64,000 nt of DNA, taken from the NCBI RefSeq assembly GCF_001636315.1, contig NZ_KV440949.1, positions 1,652,203-1,716,202 of the forward strand, written 5' to 3'. The first letter of the stretch is position 1. The number at the start of each line of letters is the position of its first letter. A program made the position numbers and the translations under genes. The notes under the pieces were generated by a model. The model was given only the letters and a program-made list of their open reading frames with translations, made no database searches and was not told where the DNA came from. This DNA is from Neobacillus mesonae (GTDB lineage Bacteria; Bacillota; Bacilli; Bacillales; Cytobacillaceae). Below, piece after piece: positions 33,313-43,484 of the stretch.

Positions 33313-36300
33313 TTGAAGAAAAGACACTCCCGTAGTGCAAAGAAACTATTATCAGCATCATTAGCGGTCATTTTACTAGCTTCTCCTAGCTTATTACCAC
33401 AATCAGCCAATGCCGCTAAAAAAGACCCACAATCAAAAGGAGCACCAACACCAGTAGTAGAGCTCCGTGTAATGGAAACAACGGATGTACATACGAATCT
33501 GCTAAACTATGACTATTTCAAGAATGCAGAATATTCAAAGGTTGGCCTGGCCAGCACGGCTTCGCTAGTGGACACTGCCCGTGCAGAAGCAGACAACAGC
33601 TTATTAGTCGATAACGGCGACCTTATACAAGGAACACCACTTGGTACTTACGTTGCAAAAATCGCCCCGATAAAGGACGGCGAGGTTCACCCAGTATTCA
33701 AAGCCATGAATCAAATGGGCTATGATATGGCAACATTGGGTAACCATGAATTTAACTATGGACTCGATTTTCTCGAAGAAGCCTATGATGACGCCAATTT
33801 TCCATATGTCAATGCAAACGTCTATGTAGATGACCACGATGACAATCCCGATAATGACCAAAATAAATTTACGCCTTATCGCATCATCAATAAAAAGGTC
33901 GTCGATGAACAAGGGAAAAATCACGTTATCAAAGTCGGATTTATCGGCTTCGTTCCGCCGCAAATTAACGAGTGGGACAAAGCTAATTTAGACGGAAAAG
34001 TCATCACCAAGAATATTGTCGAGACCGCTAAAAACTTCATTCCGCAAATGCGTGAGGAAGGCGCAGATGTGATCATTGCCATGGCGCACTCTGGCTTCAG
34101 CGGTAATAAAGACAATACGGAAGATGTCATTTACAGCCTAAGTGAAGTACCTGGAATTGACGCGATTACTTTCTCGCATACCCATAAAGTATTCCCAGCA
34201 AAAACGGAAAAAGATTTAGATGGTCTTTTTAAAGGGGCTGATGGGAAACCGCTTCCTGGTGTCGATAATGTAAAAGGAACCATCAACGGTGTTCCTGCCG
34301 TACAAGCAGGTTATGGCGGCGGCTCCCTAGGAATCATCGACCTTAATCTTGTAAAAATTAAAGGAAAATGGTCGGTTGCCGATTCACAATCATCTACACG
34401 CGAAATCTATGCTCCGACACAGGTGGAGCCGGTTCAATCGATTGTGGATGCCGTTAAAGCAGACCATGATGCCACCGTTAAATATGTAAATACGCCAATT
34501 GGCAAAACAACAGATGACATTTACAGCTATTTTTCCCTTGTGCAGGATGACCCTTCGATTCAAGTCGTTACAAATGCACAAAAATGGTATGTGGAAAAAT
34601 ACATTGCCCAAAGCAAGCCGGAATACAAAGATCTGCCAATCCTTTCTGTAGGTGCACCGTTTAAGGCTGGCCGTAACGGTGTAGCCGAGTACACGGAAAT
34701 CCAAAAAGGCGACCTTACCATCCGCAGTGCAGGCGACCTATATTTATACGACAATACATTGAAGGCAATCAAGGTCAAAGGCTCGGTCGTCAAAGAGTGG
34801 ATTGAAATGTCTGCTGGCAAGTTTAATACCATTGATCCGAATAAAACAGAAGAACAGCCCTTATTGAATCCGGTGTTCCCTGTTTATAACTTTGACGTGA
34901 TTGATGGAGTGCAATATCAAATTGATGTGACCACTCCGGCGAAATATGATAAAGACGGGAAAGTAGTAAACCCTAATTCAAGTCGTGTCGTGAACTTAAC
35001 ATATAACGGTAAGCCTCTTAACCCTAATAAAGACTTTATCGTTGTGACCAACAACTACCGTGCTGGCGGCGGCGGTAACTTCCCTGGCGTAAAAGGCAGT
35101 GAACTGGTTGTCGACTCGGCCGATGAAAACCGGCAAATTTTAATGGATTATATTACAGAAATGAAAGAAATCACGCCAACTGCTGACAATAACTGGTCGA
35201 TTGCGCCAATAGTCGGCGATGTAAATGTAACATTTACAACTTCACCAGTAGCGGAAAAGTATATTAAAGAAGGCAGCAACATTTCCTATACTGAAAAAAC
35301 AGACAGCGCTGGTTTTGGGATTTTTAAATTAGACCTTGGCATTGACCCGGTAAAGGTGCAGCTCCTTGGTTTAAATGATTTACACGGCCAGCTTGATACC
35401 GATACAACAGTGACCGGCCGGCTTGCAGGAAGTATGGAGTATACTGCTGCAGCCGTAAAGCAGCGCGAGTCTACCAATGAAAATACATTACTTGTTCATT
35501 CTGGTGATATGATTGGCGGAAGCCCGCTTATCTCTGCCCTTTTTCAAGATGAGCCTACCGTTGAAGTAATGGAGGCAATGGGCTTGGATGTTGGGACCCT
35601 TGGAAATCATGAATTCGATGAAGGTATTGTGGAGCTGCGCCGAATGATTACTGGCGGTGAGCATCCAGACGGAAAAGGGACAAAGGGCTATGACGGAATG
35701 AATTTCCCAATTGTGGCAGCTAATGCTTTTGATAAATCAACAGGTGAATTAATCACAAAACCTTATGTGGTAAAAGAAGTTGGCGGTGTAAAAATTGGAT
35801 TTATCGGAGTCATTACGCAGGAAACTCCTGAAATGATCGTCACAAAAGGGAATGAAAACCTTCAGATCACTGATGAAGCAGCCGCGATTAACAAATATAC
35901 GGATGTATTAAAGGCACAAGGTATTAAAGCGATCATTGTGTTAGCACATAATCCGGCCGCGCAAACAGGTTATACGGATAAGTTCGATGCCTCTAGAATC
36001 GCAGAAAATATCGATGATGAAGTCGATGTCATTTTTGCAGGCCATAACCATGTTTACAATAATCGAGTAGTGGATAACAAGTTAATCGTCCAGGCCTATT
36101 CCTACGGCTCTGCTTTTTCAGATGTCGACCTTGAATTAAATCCCGTAACAGGAGATGTTTTGAAAAAGCAAGCGGAAATCGTCACGGTTTTTCAATCTGA
36201 ATACATTCCGGATGCGGCGGTTTCAGAGATTATGAAAAAATATGAAGATTTAGTGGCACCAATAAAGGCCGAGATTGTAGGGGACAATTTAACAGCTCTT

Positions 36301-36852
36301 GAAAAAGCATATCCTTCAACTGACAGTCAGTTTGGTGACAACGGTCTTGGAAATTTAATTGCGGACGGTATGAAGGCTGCCATGAATTCTGATTTTGCGT
36401 TAATGAATGGCGGCGGTGTTCGAGCAAATCTTGCTGCAGGTGAAGTCACTTTTGGAGATTTGTTTGCAATCCAGCCATTCGGAAATGTATTAAATAAAGT
36501 GAACCTTAGCGGTGCGGATTTAAGAGAAGTATTAAACAACCAAATTACCGACCGCGGTCTCGATTTCCATATTGCTGGTTTCAAGTACACGTATACATTT
36601 GACCCTCTTGCGAAAACTGGAAAAGTGGTCGACATTTTCTTACCAGATGGCAGCAAAATCGACCCAGCGAAAGAATATTCTGTTGTCGTCAACAACTACA
36701 TGTACGGCAATGCAAAATACGGCATCGGTACACTTTCAGACGGATTGGAAATTGGATCAGAAGATTTGCAGGCCACGTTGGAATTTGTTAAATCATTGCC
36801 ACGACCATTCGAATACAAAGCGGAAGGCCGAATTGTGAAAGTAACGCCTTAA
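33313..36852 (+). CDS. Bifunctional 2',3'-cyclic-nucleotide phosphodiesterase / 5'-nucleotidase, YfkN-like
   Basis: An 1179-residue exported enzyme with two complete nucleotidase units in tandem. After a signal peptide (LLSASLAVILLASPSLLPQS), unit 1 (about 50-600) shows METTDVHTN, GDLIQGTP, GNHEFNYG and HTHKVFP. Unit 2 (about 678-1175) shows LNDLHGQLD, SGDMIGGSP, GNHEFDEG, GHNHVYNN and NGGGVRANL. It degrades external nucleotides for phosphate and nucleoside use. Bacillus subtilis YfkN is longer and wall-anchored; this one ends EGRIVKVTP without a visible sorting signal, so it is probably released. TTG 33313 has only a weak ribosome binding site. Confidence 0.9.
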   Translation: MKKRHSRSAKKLLSASLAVILLASPSLLPQSANAAKKDPQSKGAPTPVVELRVMETTDVHTNLLNYDYFKNAEYSKVGLASTASLVDTARAEADNSLLVDNGDLIQGTPLGTYVAKIAPIKDGEVHPVFKAMNQMGYDMATLGNHEFNYGLDFLEEAYDDANFPYVNANVYVDDHDDNPDNDQNKFTPYRIINKKVVDEQGKNHVIKVGFIGFVPPQINEWDKANLDGKVITKNIVETAKNFIPQMREEGADVIIAMAHSGFSGNKDNTEDVIYSLSEVPGIDAITFSHTHKVFPAKTEKDLDGLFKGADGKPLPGVDNVKGTINGVPAVQAGYGGGSLGIIDLNLVKIKGKWSVADSQSSTREIYAPTQVEPVQSIVDAVKADHDATVKYVNTPIGKTTDDIYSYFSLVQDDPSIQVVTNAQKWYVEKYIAQSKPEYKDLPILSVGAPFKAGRNGVAEYTEIQKGDLTIRSAGDLYLYDNTLKAIKVKGSVVKEWIEMSAGKFNTIDPNKTEEQPLLNPVFPVYNFDVIDGVQYQIDVTTPAKYDKDGKVVNPNSSRVVNLTYNGKPLNPNKDFIVVTNNYRAGGGGNFPGVKGSELVVDSADENRQILMDYITEMKEITPTADNNWSIAPIVGDVNVTFTTSPVAEKYIKEGSNISYTEKTDSAGFGIFKLDLGIDPVKVQLLGLNDLHGQLDTDTTVTGRLAGSMEYTAAAVKQRESTNENTLLVHSGDMIGGSPLISALFQDEPTVEVMEAMGLDVGTLGNHEFDEGIVELRRMITGGEHPDGKGTKGYDGMNFPIVAANAFDKSTGELITKPYVVKEVGGVKIGFIGVITQETPEMIVTKGNENLQITDEAAAINKYTDVLKAQGIKAIIVLAHNPAAQTGYTDKFDASRIAENIDDEVDVIFAGHNHVYNNRVVDNKLIVQAYSYGSAFSDVDLELNPVTGDVLKKQAEIVTVFQSEYIPDAAVSEIMKKYEDLVAPIKAEIVGDNLTALEKAYPSTDSQFGDNGLGNLIADGMKAAMNSDFALMNGGGVRANLAAGEVTFGDLFAIQPFGNVLNKVNLSGADLREVLNNQITDRGLDFHIAGFKYTYTFDPLAKTGKVVDIFLPDGSKIDPAKEYSVVVNNYMYGNAKYGIGTLSDGLEIGSEDLQATLEFVKSLPRPFEYKAEGRIVKVTP

Positions 36853-36959
36853 TTTTTTGGTGTCAGGCACCACTCGTGGACAAATGTCCGCCTCAGGTGG
36901 ACATTCACTAATAAACTGATGAAAAAATGCCCTTGCTTGTTTTACTGGATTTATTAAAC

Positions 36960-37002
36960 ACAAAAAAGACGGAGAGTAACTGCTCTCTCGTCTTTTTTGT
37001 GT
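36960..37002. terminator. Bidirectional terminator between yfkN-like and galE
   Basis: AAAAAAGACGGAGAG pairs with CTCTCTCGTCTTTTTT around a 6-base loop, between convergent genes. A single GGTGTCAGGCACC copy (36859-36871) directly follows the upstream stop. Confidence 0.9.
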
Positions 37003-37024
37003 TAATAATATGCTGGCCTTGTTG

Positions 37025-38032
37025 TTAATACCCTTCCGGATTATTCTTCTGCCAACGCCACGAATCACGGCACATTTCTTCAATTCCGCGTTCAGCCGTC
37101 CAGCCTAGCTCTTGTTTCGCTTTCGATGGGTCTGCATAACAGATGGCCACATCTCCTGGTCTTCTATCCACAATTTTATGAGGAATTTCAATACCGGAAG
37201 CTTTTTCAAATGCGGATACGATTTGTAATACGCTGTAGCCGGTTCCGGTTCCTAAATTGTAGGCCTCCACGCCGCTAACGGACATGATTTTTTCCAACGC
37301 CTTCAGATGGCCAATAGCCAAATCGACGACATGGATATAGTCTCTGACGCCAGTGCCATCAACGGTTGGGTAATCATTGCCGAACACTTGCAGCTGTTCA
37401 AGTTTCCCGACGGCTACCTGTGTAATAAACGGCATAAGGTTGTTTGGAATCCCGTTCGGATCCTCGCCAATCCGGCCGCTTTCATGTGCCCCGATTGGAT
37501 TAAAATAACGAAGTAAAGCAATACTCCAGTCGTGATCGGCTACATATAAGTCACGTAAAATTTCCTCAATCATCAGCTTCGTCCGCCCATACGGATTTGT
37601 AGCGCTAAGCGGGAAATCCTCAGAAATCGGCACTCGCTCCGGCATGCCATAAACCGTAGCCGATGAACTGAACACAAGATTCTTCACGTTGTGTTTTTTC
37701 ATGACCTCACAAAGAACCAGTGTGCCGGTAATATTATTATGATAATAATGGAGCGGAATGGACACCGACTCCCCTACTGCCTTCAAACCGGCAAAATGGA
37801 TAACAGCTTCAATCGTATTCTTTGAAAAAATTTCATCAAGACCGTCGCGGTCAAGAAGATCAATATCATAATACGGAACTTCCTTGCCAGTAATCTCCTT
37901 CACCCGAGTTAACGACTCCGGTTTACTATTGGAGAAATTATCAACAACAATGATCTCATGACCGGCATTCAACAGCTCTACACACGTATGGCTGCCAATA
38001 TACCCGGCACCCCCAGTAACTAAAATAGCCAT
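37025..38032 (-). CDS. galE: UDP-glucose 4-epimerase
   Basis: A 335-residue SDR enzyme that interconverts UDP-glucose and UDP-galactose (and often the N-acetyl forms). It shows the NAD motif [35 protein letters not shown], the catalytic YGRTK, and [22 protein letters not shown] 38032 has AAGGAGT upstream. It is alone, not in a Leloir operon, so supply of UDP-Gal or UDP-GalNAc for wall or exopolysaccharide is likely. GalU at 9399 makes its substrate. Confidence 0.95.
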   Translation of the reverse strand: MAILVTGGAGYIGSHTCVELLNAGHEIIVVDNFSNSKPESLTRVKEITGKEVPYYDIDLLDRDGLDEIFSKNTIEAVIHFAGLKAVGESVSIPLHYYHNNITGTLVLCEVMKKHNVKNLVFSSSATVYGMPERVPISEDFPLSATNPYGRTKLMIEEILRDLYVADHDWSIALLRYFNPIGAHESGRIGEDPNGIPNNLMPFITQVAVGKLEQLQVFGNDYPTVDGTGVRDYIHVVDLAIGHLKALEKIMSVSGVEAYNLGTGTGYSVLQIVSAFEKASGIEIPHKIVDRRPGDVAICYADPSKAKQELGWTAERGIEEMCRDSWRWQKNNPEGY

Positions 38033-38217
38033 AATTCAATTACTCCTTACTTTGAAATGAACTTAGTCTTATTTTAACATAAGTTTTTGATGCATGGGGA
38101 CGGTTCTTGTGCTTCATTGATCGCACCGAACAAACGATAACACTCTGGGTCAGCCCTTAGGTACCTTGATTGACTACCCTATCTTTAAGTATAACCGGAC
38201 ATTTTACCTTCCACAAA

Positions 38218-39066
38218 TCACACTAAAAGCCGAATCCGATTGCCTGACGGGTCGCTTGTTACAACGTAATCCGCTTCCGCTTGAACAGATGCGCCCAGCT
38301 GCTGCAGATTTTTCACAACAGCCTCTCTAACTTCAGCATCGGGATAAACAATTGTATACCAATTTAAGCCCACGCTGTTTTCAGCAGGCTGCTTTGCACC
38401 CGTTCCCTGCCAAGTGTTAATTGCGATGTGATGATGGTAACCGCCGGTAGACAGGAACACCGCTTGTGGATAATAGCTGACCACATTAAACCCAAGCCCT
38501 TTTGTATAAAATTCTTCCGCTTTTTGCAAATCTCCCACGTGAAGATGAATATGCCCCATGATGGTTCCAGCCGGAAGCCCGCGCCACTCAGCGTCGCTTT
38601 CGCCAAGAATCCCTTGTGCGTCAAGCTGTTCTGTTGCCATATCCACCAAGCTATTATTCCAGGTCCATTCCGAAGATGGCCGGTCACGATACACCTCGAT
38701 TCCATTGCCATCAGGGTCGTTCAGATACAACGCCTCGCTCACATAATGGTCGGCTGCCCCAAGTGGATAACCGGTTTGAATCAGATGCCTTAAAAAGACA
38801 GATAAATCGGCACGGGTTGGCAATAAAATTGCAAAATGATATAAGCCCGAGGTACGCCCTTCTTTAGCTGTAACATTTTCCGGCTGTTCCAGGATCAACA
38901 GCGGTGTTTCGCCATCAGTCGTTAAAACCGCTTTCCGGTCAGATTTCTCCAGCACTTGAAGCCCGATTATATTCTGATAAAAATTAAGTGAATAATCCAG
39001 GTTTTTCACCTTTATATTAACCACACCAACAAAAACAGTCGGTTTTCGGTGGAAATGTTCCATCAT
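38218..39066 (-). CDS. VOC-family extradiol dioxygenase (CatE-like)
   Basis: A 282-residue protein of two VOC (glyoxalase/dioxygenase) modules. The N-terminal module has VGVVNIKVKNLDYSLNFYQ and LYHFAILLPTRADL and YLNDPDGNGIEVYRDRP. The C-terminal module has GHIHLHVGDLQKAEEFYTKG, YHHHIAINTW and DPSGNRIRLLV. This layout and length match Bacillus CatE (catechol-2,3-dioxygenase). Metal ligands would be the His of GHIHLH, the His of YHHHIAIN and a C-terminal Glu/Asp. ATG 39066 has AAGAGGGAT upstream. A single gene. Confidence 0.82.
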   Translation of the reverse strand: MMEHFHRKPTVFVGVVNIKVKNLDYSLNFYQNIIGLQVLEKSDRKAVLTTDGETPLLILEQPENVTAKEGRTSGLYHFAILLPTRADLSVFLRHLIQTGYPLGAADHYVSEALYLNDPDGNGIEVYRDRPSSEWTWNNSLVDMATEQLDAQGILGESDAEWRGLPAGTIMGHIHLHVGDLQKAEEFYTKGLGFNVVSYYPQAVFLSTGGYHHHIAINTWQGTGAKQPAENSVGLNWYTIVYPDAEVREAVVKNLQQLGASVQAEADYVVTSDPSGNRIRLLV

Positions 39067-39230
39067 GATATCCCTCTTTTCCGTTTCTACTATATAGTTA
39101 TTTGTTTGATCACAAAAAGAAATGCATATATCTCGAATTAATAATATTTAATTTTGAGATGGTTGTAAAGCATGAGGCATAGGACGGTTCTTGTGCTCAT
39201 ATGGACTCCTTTCACGGAAGGGATTATACA

Positions 39231-39372
39231 AAAAAAAGCAGCGTTTCCCGCTATTTGAAAATTACTAACGGGATACGGTGCTTTAATTTTATGGCTGATA
39301 GGTAAATGTGATAACCGAGAAGCTTTCTCCCACGCAACATTATCAAATAATGCAGGAGAACCGTCCTTTCTT
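39231..39372 (-). terminator. Hairpin terminator plus ACGGTTC repeats after the GntR gene
   Basis: Just beyond the regulator stop come GGACGGTTCTCC (39355-39366) and, 70 bp on, AAAGCACCGTATCCCG paired with CGGGAAACGCTGCTTT followed by a T-run. Another ACGGTTCTTGTGC copy lies at 39183. The same combination follows the carboxypeptidase gene near 51.8 kb. The remainder of 39067-39230 shows nothing else. Confidence 0.7.
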
Positions 39373-39376
39373 ATCC

Positions 39377-40108
39377 TTACGTAAGTTCAGTATAAAAACG
39401 GCAGCGATCGCCACGGACAATTGATATACAAAACTCGACAGGCATGCCGCTGACGTCAAAAGCTGTTCGCTCAAGTAAAAGGGCCGGCTGACCTGCTTCC
39501 GTTTCAAGATATTCGCTTTCCTCGGCACGTATCAGAACCGGTTCAAAGGCTTCTTTTGCTCTGGTAACAACAATATTAAATTGTTGGGAAAATAAATCAT
39601 ATAATGAAATTTCACCAACCTGATTCAATTGCTTCGGATCCTGCACCACGCTTTTCGGAATGAACGACGATTCTAAAATATATGGTTCATTATTGGCACA
39701 ACGGAGGCGTTTCATTTCAATGACCATTTCGTCCTCGCCGAGCTCCAGCGCCTCACGAATTTTTTCAGTTGGACTCACTTCTTCTATTTTTAGAATGACA
39801 TCCTTTGGATTCAATCCTTTTTCCTTTAAAACCTTGCTAAAGCTGTAAAAGCCCATCAATGACTGCTGTAATTTAGGTTTAGCGACAAAGGTTCCTTTTC
39901 CTTGGACTCGGTATAGGATGCCTTCCTGAACAAGCTCCTCAATTGCCTTTTTTGAAGTATTGCGGCTCACACCAAATTGATCCATCAGTTGATTTTCTGA
40001 CGGTATTTTATCACCTAGGGTCCAGCGTCCCGTCTCAATCGCTTCCTTGAGCCTTTCCTTCAATTGGTGATAAAGCGGAATCACACTTCCATGCTGCAAT
40101 GGTTCCAT
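39377..40108 (-). CDS. GntR/HutC-family regulator (UTRA), amino-sugar operon
   Basis: A 243-residue regulator with a winged-helix domain (PLYHQLKERLKEAIETGRWTLGDKIPSE, FGVSRNTSKKAIEELVQEG) and a UTRA effector domain from about residue 85 (MGFYSFSKVLKEKG, ILESSFIPKSV, ISLYDLFSQQFNIVVTRAKE). Relatives such as NagR/YvoA and AgaR2-type regulators bind phosphorylated amino sugars. It is transcribed in the same direction as the following aldolase gene but from its own promoter. It probably controls the kinase-to-aldolase genes upstream. ATG 40108 has AAAGGATG upstream. Confidence 0.88.
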   Translation of the reverse strand: MEPLQHGSVIPLYHQLKERLKEAIETGRWTLGDKIPSENQLMDQFGVSRNTSKKAIEELVQEGILYRVQGKGTFVAKPKLQQSLMGFYSFSKVLKEKGLNPKDVILKIEEVSPTEKIREALELGEDEMVIEMKRLRCANNEPYILESSFIPKSVVQDPKQLNQVGEISLYDLFSQQFNIVVTRAKEAFEPVLIRAEESEYLETEAGQPALLLERTAFDVSGMPVEFCISIVRGDRCRFYTELT

Positions 40109-40148
40109 AATTCAAAGCATCCTTTCCTGCCAAACTTCTTTTGCTGAA

Positions 40149-40176
40149 ATTATATCATGAAAACCTATGACGTCAA
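40149..40176 (-). promoter_or_regulatory. Sigma-A promoter of the GntR gene
   Basis: On the minus strand TTGACG (40176-40171) and TATAAT (40154-40149) are 16 bp apart, 41 bp before the start. The flanking GTTGGGTTGAC is shared with the promoter before the ROK gene at 45.85 kb. Confidence 0.65.
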
Positions 40177-40321
40177 CCCAACAAGTAATATTGGACTGAC
40201 ACATAATATCTACACTTTTTGACCAAATATCTACACTATTCCGAAAAGCTGGTACAATTATAAAAGAAATTACAGCGAGCCTTAACGAATAAAAATAATG
40301 AGAACCGTCCCCAGTACAACA

Positions 40322-41338
40322 CTAAACCAACGAAGCAGAAGAACCATCTCCATGCATCACTTTGTCAAACCATGGGCTGGCTGTTTGTTTCAAAACCTGG
40401 TTTAGTTCTTGGATGTTTTGAGTACCGGTGCCTTGCAGCCATGTGCGGGCGGCTTGTTCACCGTTATGGGCAAATGGGGCAACGCCGTCTTTCCAAGTGG
40501 CCCTTCCGCATAGGACACCGTTGAAAGTAGAGCCTGATTCTTTCGCAAAACGCAGCGTTTCTTGGAAAAGCTGCGCACTTACACCAGCGCTTAAGAAAAT
40601 AAACGGAAGATGTGTCGCATCGCTTTGCTCTTTGAAATAGGCAGCCGCTTCCTCTTTGCTATAGGCGCTTTCTCCGTCTCCACAGCCGTCGACAAACTTC
40701 ATATTTACCGGCACTTCTACCTTCAATACATCTACCTTATATTGCGGCTTGGAAAATTCCCGCATTGCCTCAATCACCTTGTGCGGCTTCACTTTTGCGT
40801 AATCCAGCCCCTTGACATCATCGTTGTTGGCATCATAGGTGACAATTTCAAGGAAAAACGGGATATCCTCTGCGGCACATTCAGATCCGACCCGCTCCAT
40901 ATAAACATGCTTAAACTCATTAATCTTTTCATCCTCGTCAACATCATAATACAGCAAAAATTTCACCGCATCCGCGCCAGCTTCCTTCAAGCGTCGGACC
41001 GACCATTCCTCCAGTAAATCCGGCAGGCGGCCAGCAGCATTGGCATCATAGCCTGTTTTTTCATAGGCAACCAATAATCCAGCCTCCGGGTGTCGTACTT
41101 TTGCCGCCGGCAGACCGTATTCTGGATCTAATAGAATCGAGGTGGCATATGGTGTTAACTCTTCGGAAACTAATTCTTTAAAACGGATAATCCCCTCGTC
41201 GCCAACCGTGTGAGACCCTCCTGCTGCAATCATTTTCTTTAAAGACCCGCGCTGGTCAATTGCTAACGCCCCGATAATTCCATTTTCATCCGATAAACGC
41301 TTCAAGGCTTCCTCTTTATTTTTCGTTAAATATAACAT
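40322..41338 (-). CDS. lacD: Tagatose-1,6-bisphosphate aldolase, class I (LacD type)
   Basis: Cleaves tagatose-1,6-bisphosphate into dihydroxyacetone phosphate and glyceraldehyde-3-phosphate. Characteristic segments are [46 protein letters not shown] (Schiff-base Lys), [20 protein letters not shown] and [13 protein letters not shown]. The 338-residue length is normal. ATG 41338 has AGAGGTGAT 8 bp upstream, better than TTG 41344. It is the last step of the pathway encoded by this operon and lies 12 bp after lacC. Confidence 0.92.
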   Translation of the reverse strand: MLYLTKNKEEALKRLSDENGIIGALAIDQRGSLKKMIAAGGSHTVGDEGIIRFKELVSEELTPYATSILLDPEYGLPAAKVRHPEAGLLVAYEKTGYDANAAGRLPDLLEEWSVRRLKEAGADAVKFLLYYDVDEDEKINEFKHVYMERVGSECAAEDIPFFLEIVTYDANNDDVKGLDYAKVKPHKVIEAMREFSKPQYKVDVLKVEVPVNMKFVDGCGDGESAYSKEEAAAYFKEQSDATHLPFIFLSAGVSAQLFQETLRFAKESGSTFNGVLCGRATWKDGVAPFAHNGEQAARTWLQGTGTQNIQELNQVLKQTASPWFDKVMHGDGSSASLV

Positions 41339-41350
41339 TATCAATCACCT

Positions 41351-42289
41351 CTATAAATCTATTTTTTTAACCTCTACTAATTTAAAAAAATGCTCAAACT
41401 TGCTATATTCAATATGACCTGTTCCAGCCTCCATCGTATTTAACATCCCCGTAGTCATTGCTGTTTTCAGCACATCGGCAACAGGCAGCTCTTTATCCAG
41501 CGCAACAGCTATGCCGGCAACGGTAGCATCCCCGGAGCCAACTGGGTTTACCACGTTAATTGCAGGAATCTTCACCCTGTAGTAATCCGCACCTTGCTTA
41601 ACGAACGCTCCATCGCCGCCAAGGGATACAACAATCCATTCGATTCCTTGGAACATTTCAGCTGATAGCACTTGTTGCAAACTGGCTGCGCTTTGTTCCA
41701 CTTCTCTGCCTGTCAGCTGCGACAGTTCTGTTAAATTTGGCTTGATAGCAAACGGTTTTACCCTATGGGTTAACACCTGCCTCAGCGCTTCTCCTGATGT
41801 ATCCAAAATCACAGGAATTCCTTTTTCTCGGCCCAGCTCTACCATTGCTCGATAAAAATCGGATTCCAGCCCTTTTGGTAAACTGCCTGAGATGGTGACA
41901 ACCGAAACATCCGACAGCAGCAGGCGAAACGTTTCCAAAAATGCTTCGCCTTCTTCTACCGTTAAGGTCGGGCCCGATTCTAAAATTTCCGTTTGCTTGC
42001 CGTCATGGAGAATCGCGATGCAGTTTCGTGACTCTTGGTTGATTTTTAAAAAATGGTTGGCAATTTCGCTCTTCATTAATTCCCGGACAATGTAATCGCC
42101 GATAGTTCCGCCCAAAACACCAGTAGCAAGGACATCCTCACCCATTTGTTTGATGACGCGCGCAACATTTAAGCCCTTGCCCCCAGCGGTTTTGCGGGCG
42201 TGTTCAACGCGGTTCACATCATCCAGTTTAAAATCTTCAATTGGATAGGAAATGTCTACCGATGGATTCATCGTGACTGTTAAGATCAT
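41351..42289 (-). CDS. lacC: Tagatose-6-phosphate kinase (LacC type, PfkB family)
   Basis: A 312-residue PfkB-fold kinase that phosphorylates tagatose-6P to tagatose-1,6-bisphosphate. It shows TVTMNPSVDISY, the substrate loop GGKGLNVARVIKQMG, TISGSLPKGL, and the catalytic NPVGSGDATVAG near the C terminus. 1-phosphofructokinase is the near relative, but linkage with lacD and agaS favours LacC. The start overlaps the nagA stop by four bases (ATGA). Confidence 0.9.
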   Translation of the reverse strand: MILTVTMNPSVDISYPIEDFKLDDVNRVEHARKTAGGKGLNVARVIKQMGEDVLATGVLGGTIGDYIVRELMKSEIANHFLKINQESRNCIAILHDGKQTEILESGPTLTVEEGEAFLETFRLLLSDVSVVTISGSLPKGLESDFYRAMVELGREKGIPVILDTSGEALRQVLTHRVKPFAIKPNLTELSQLTGREVEQSAASLQQVLSAEMFQGIEWIVVSLGGDGAFVKQGADYYRVKIPAINVVNPVGSGDATVAGIAVALDKELPVADVLKTAMTTGMLNTMEAGTGHIEYSKFEHFFKLVEVKKIDL

Positions 42290-43452
42290 GGCTTTTCCTC
42301 ATTCCTGACATCATACCGGCATTTACCGTCAAGATAGGTCGCGATTAACTCAAGCTCAGGTGTCAATACAATAAAATCGGCAGCATAGCCTGCGGCGATT
42401 TTTCCGCATTCACCGGCGATGCCCACGCTTTTTGCCGGAGCCGTACTGGCCATATAAATCGCTTCCTCCGGTGTTGCAATACCCCATTCAACAACATTTT
42501 TGACCGCATCTTTTAACTGCAGAATACTTCCCGCCAAGCTTCCGGTCTCAAGCCGTGCAGCGCCGTTTTTCACCTCAACCGGGAACTCCCCAAGCTGATA
42601 GCGGCCTTCAGGCATCCCGCCAGCCATCATGCAGTCGGTAATCAAGACTGTTTCCTTCCGGCCGCGGGCGTTCATTAAGATGTTAGCTGCGGCGGGGTGA
42701 ACATGGTGTCCGTCACAAATAATTTCCGCAAACACATTTGGTAGATTCATTGCCGCTCCAGCCATTCCCGGCTCACGATGGTGCAGCCCGCTCATGCCGT
42801 TGAACGTATGAACAAAAATCGAAGCACCCATTTCTACCGCCTGTTTCGCCTCGTCATAAGTGGCATCACTATGAGCTAACGCCACAGCAATCCGGTCCCC
42901 TGCGGCATGCTCAATAAATTCCACTGCGCCATTACGTTCCGGAGCAAGGGCAATTTTTCTAATAAAGCCTCCCGAATGCTTCTGCCAAGCCTCCAGCAGT
43001 TCAATCGACGGATCGCAGAAATACTTCGTGTTTTGGGCACCTTTATGTTTCTCTGTAAAAAACGGACCCTCTAAAAAGATGCCTTTTATTTTGGCGCCCT
43101 TTACTTCCGTGTAATTTTCACCGATCATTGCTACAACTTTATTCAGCGTCTCTGGTGATGAGGTAAGCGTAGTCGGCAAAAATGACGTCACACCGCACGA
43201 AAGCAGCCCCTCGGAAATCGCCTTTAGCCCTTCCGCGTCATTATCCATAACGTCGTGGTTTTGAAAACCGTGAATGTGGGTGTCGACCAGACCCGGGGCA
43301 ATCCATTGGCCGGCATAATCAATGATGCTTGCCGACTCATTAGGTAATTTTTTGAAAAACGCGGTAAATTTACCGTCTTCGATTTTCAAGTAACCCGGAC
43401 CCGTAATTCGATACTCCAGGAAAAATCGATCTGCATAAACAAATTGTTCCAT
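42286..43452 (-). CDS. nagA: N-acetyl-amino-sugar-6-phosphate deacetylase (NagA/AgaA type)
   Basis: A 388-residue amidohydrolase with the metal-site and catalytic motifs GLVDTHIHGFQNHDVMD, GIFLEGPFF, LAHSDATYDEA, FNGMSGLHHREPG, EIICDGHHVHP and ITDCMMAGG. NagA acts on GlcNAc-6P; related AgaA enzymes act on GalNAc-6P. The gene order agaS-nagA-lacC-lacD suggests GalNAc-6P here, though it could also serve GlcNAc-6P from MurQ and NanE. It ends 4 bp inside lacC. Confidence 0.92.
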   Translation of the reverse strand: MEQFVYADRFFLEYRITGPGYLKIEDGKFTAFFKKLPNESASIIDYAGQWIAPGLVDTHIHGFQNHDVMDNDAEGLKAISEGLLSCGVTSFLPTTLTSSPETLNKVVAMIGENYTEVKGAKIKGIFLEGPFFTEKHKGAQNTKYFCDPSIELLEAWQKHSGGFIRKIALAPERNGAVEFIEHAAGDRIAVALAHSDATYDEAKQAVEMGASIFVHTFNGMSGLHHREPGMAGAAMNLPNVFAEIICDGHHVHPAAANILMNARGRKETVLITDCMMAGGMPEGRYQLGEFPVEVKNGAARLETGSLAGSILQLKDAVKNVVEWGIATPEEAIYMASTAPAKSVGIAGECGKIAAGYAADFIVLTPELELIATYLDGKCRYDVRNEEKP

Positions 43453-43484
43453 CGCTGCTGCACCTCTGTTTTTTTAAAAGAAAA

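Noticed and set aside
39183..39372. Insertion sequence bounded by inverted ACGGTTC repeats
   Set aside because: The 190-bp interval has no transposase, and the hairpin inside is better explained as the terminator of the GntR gene.
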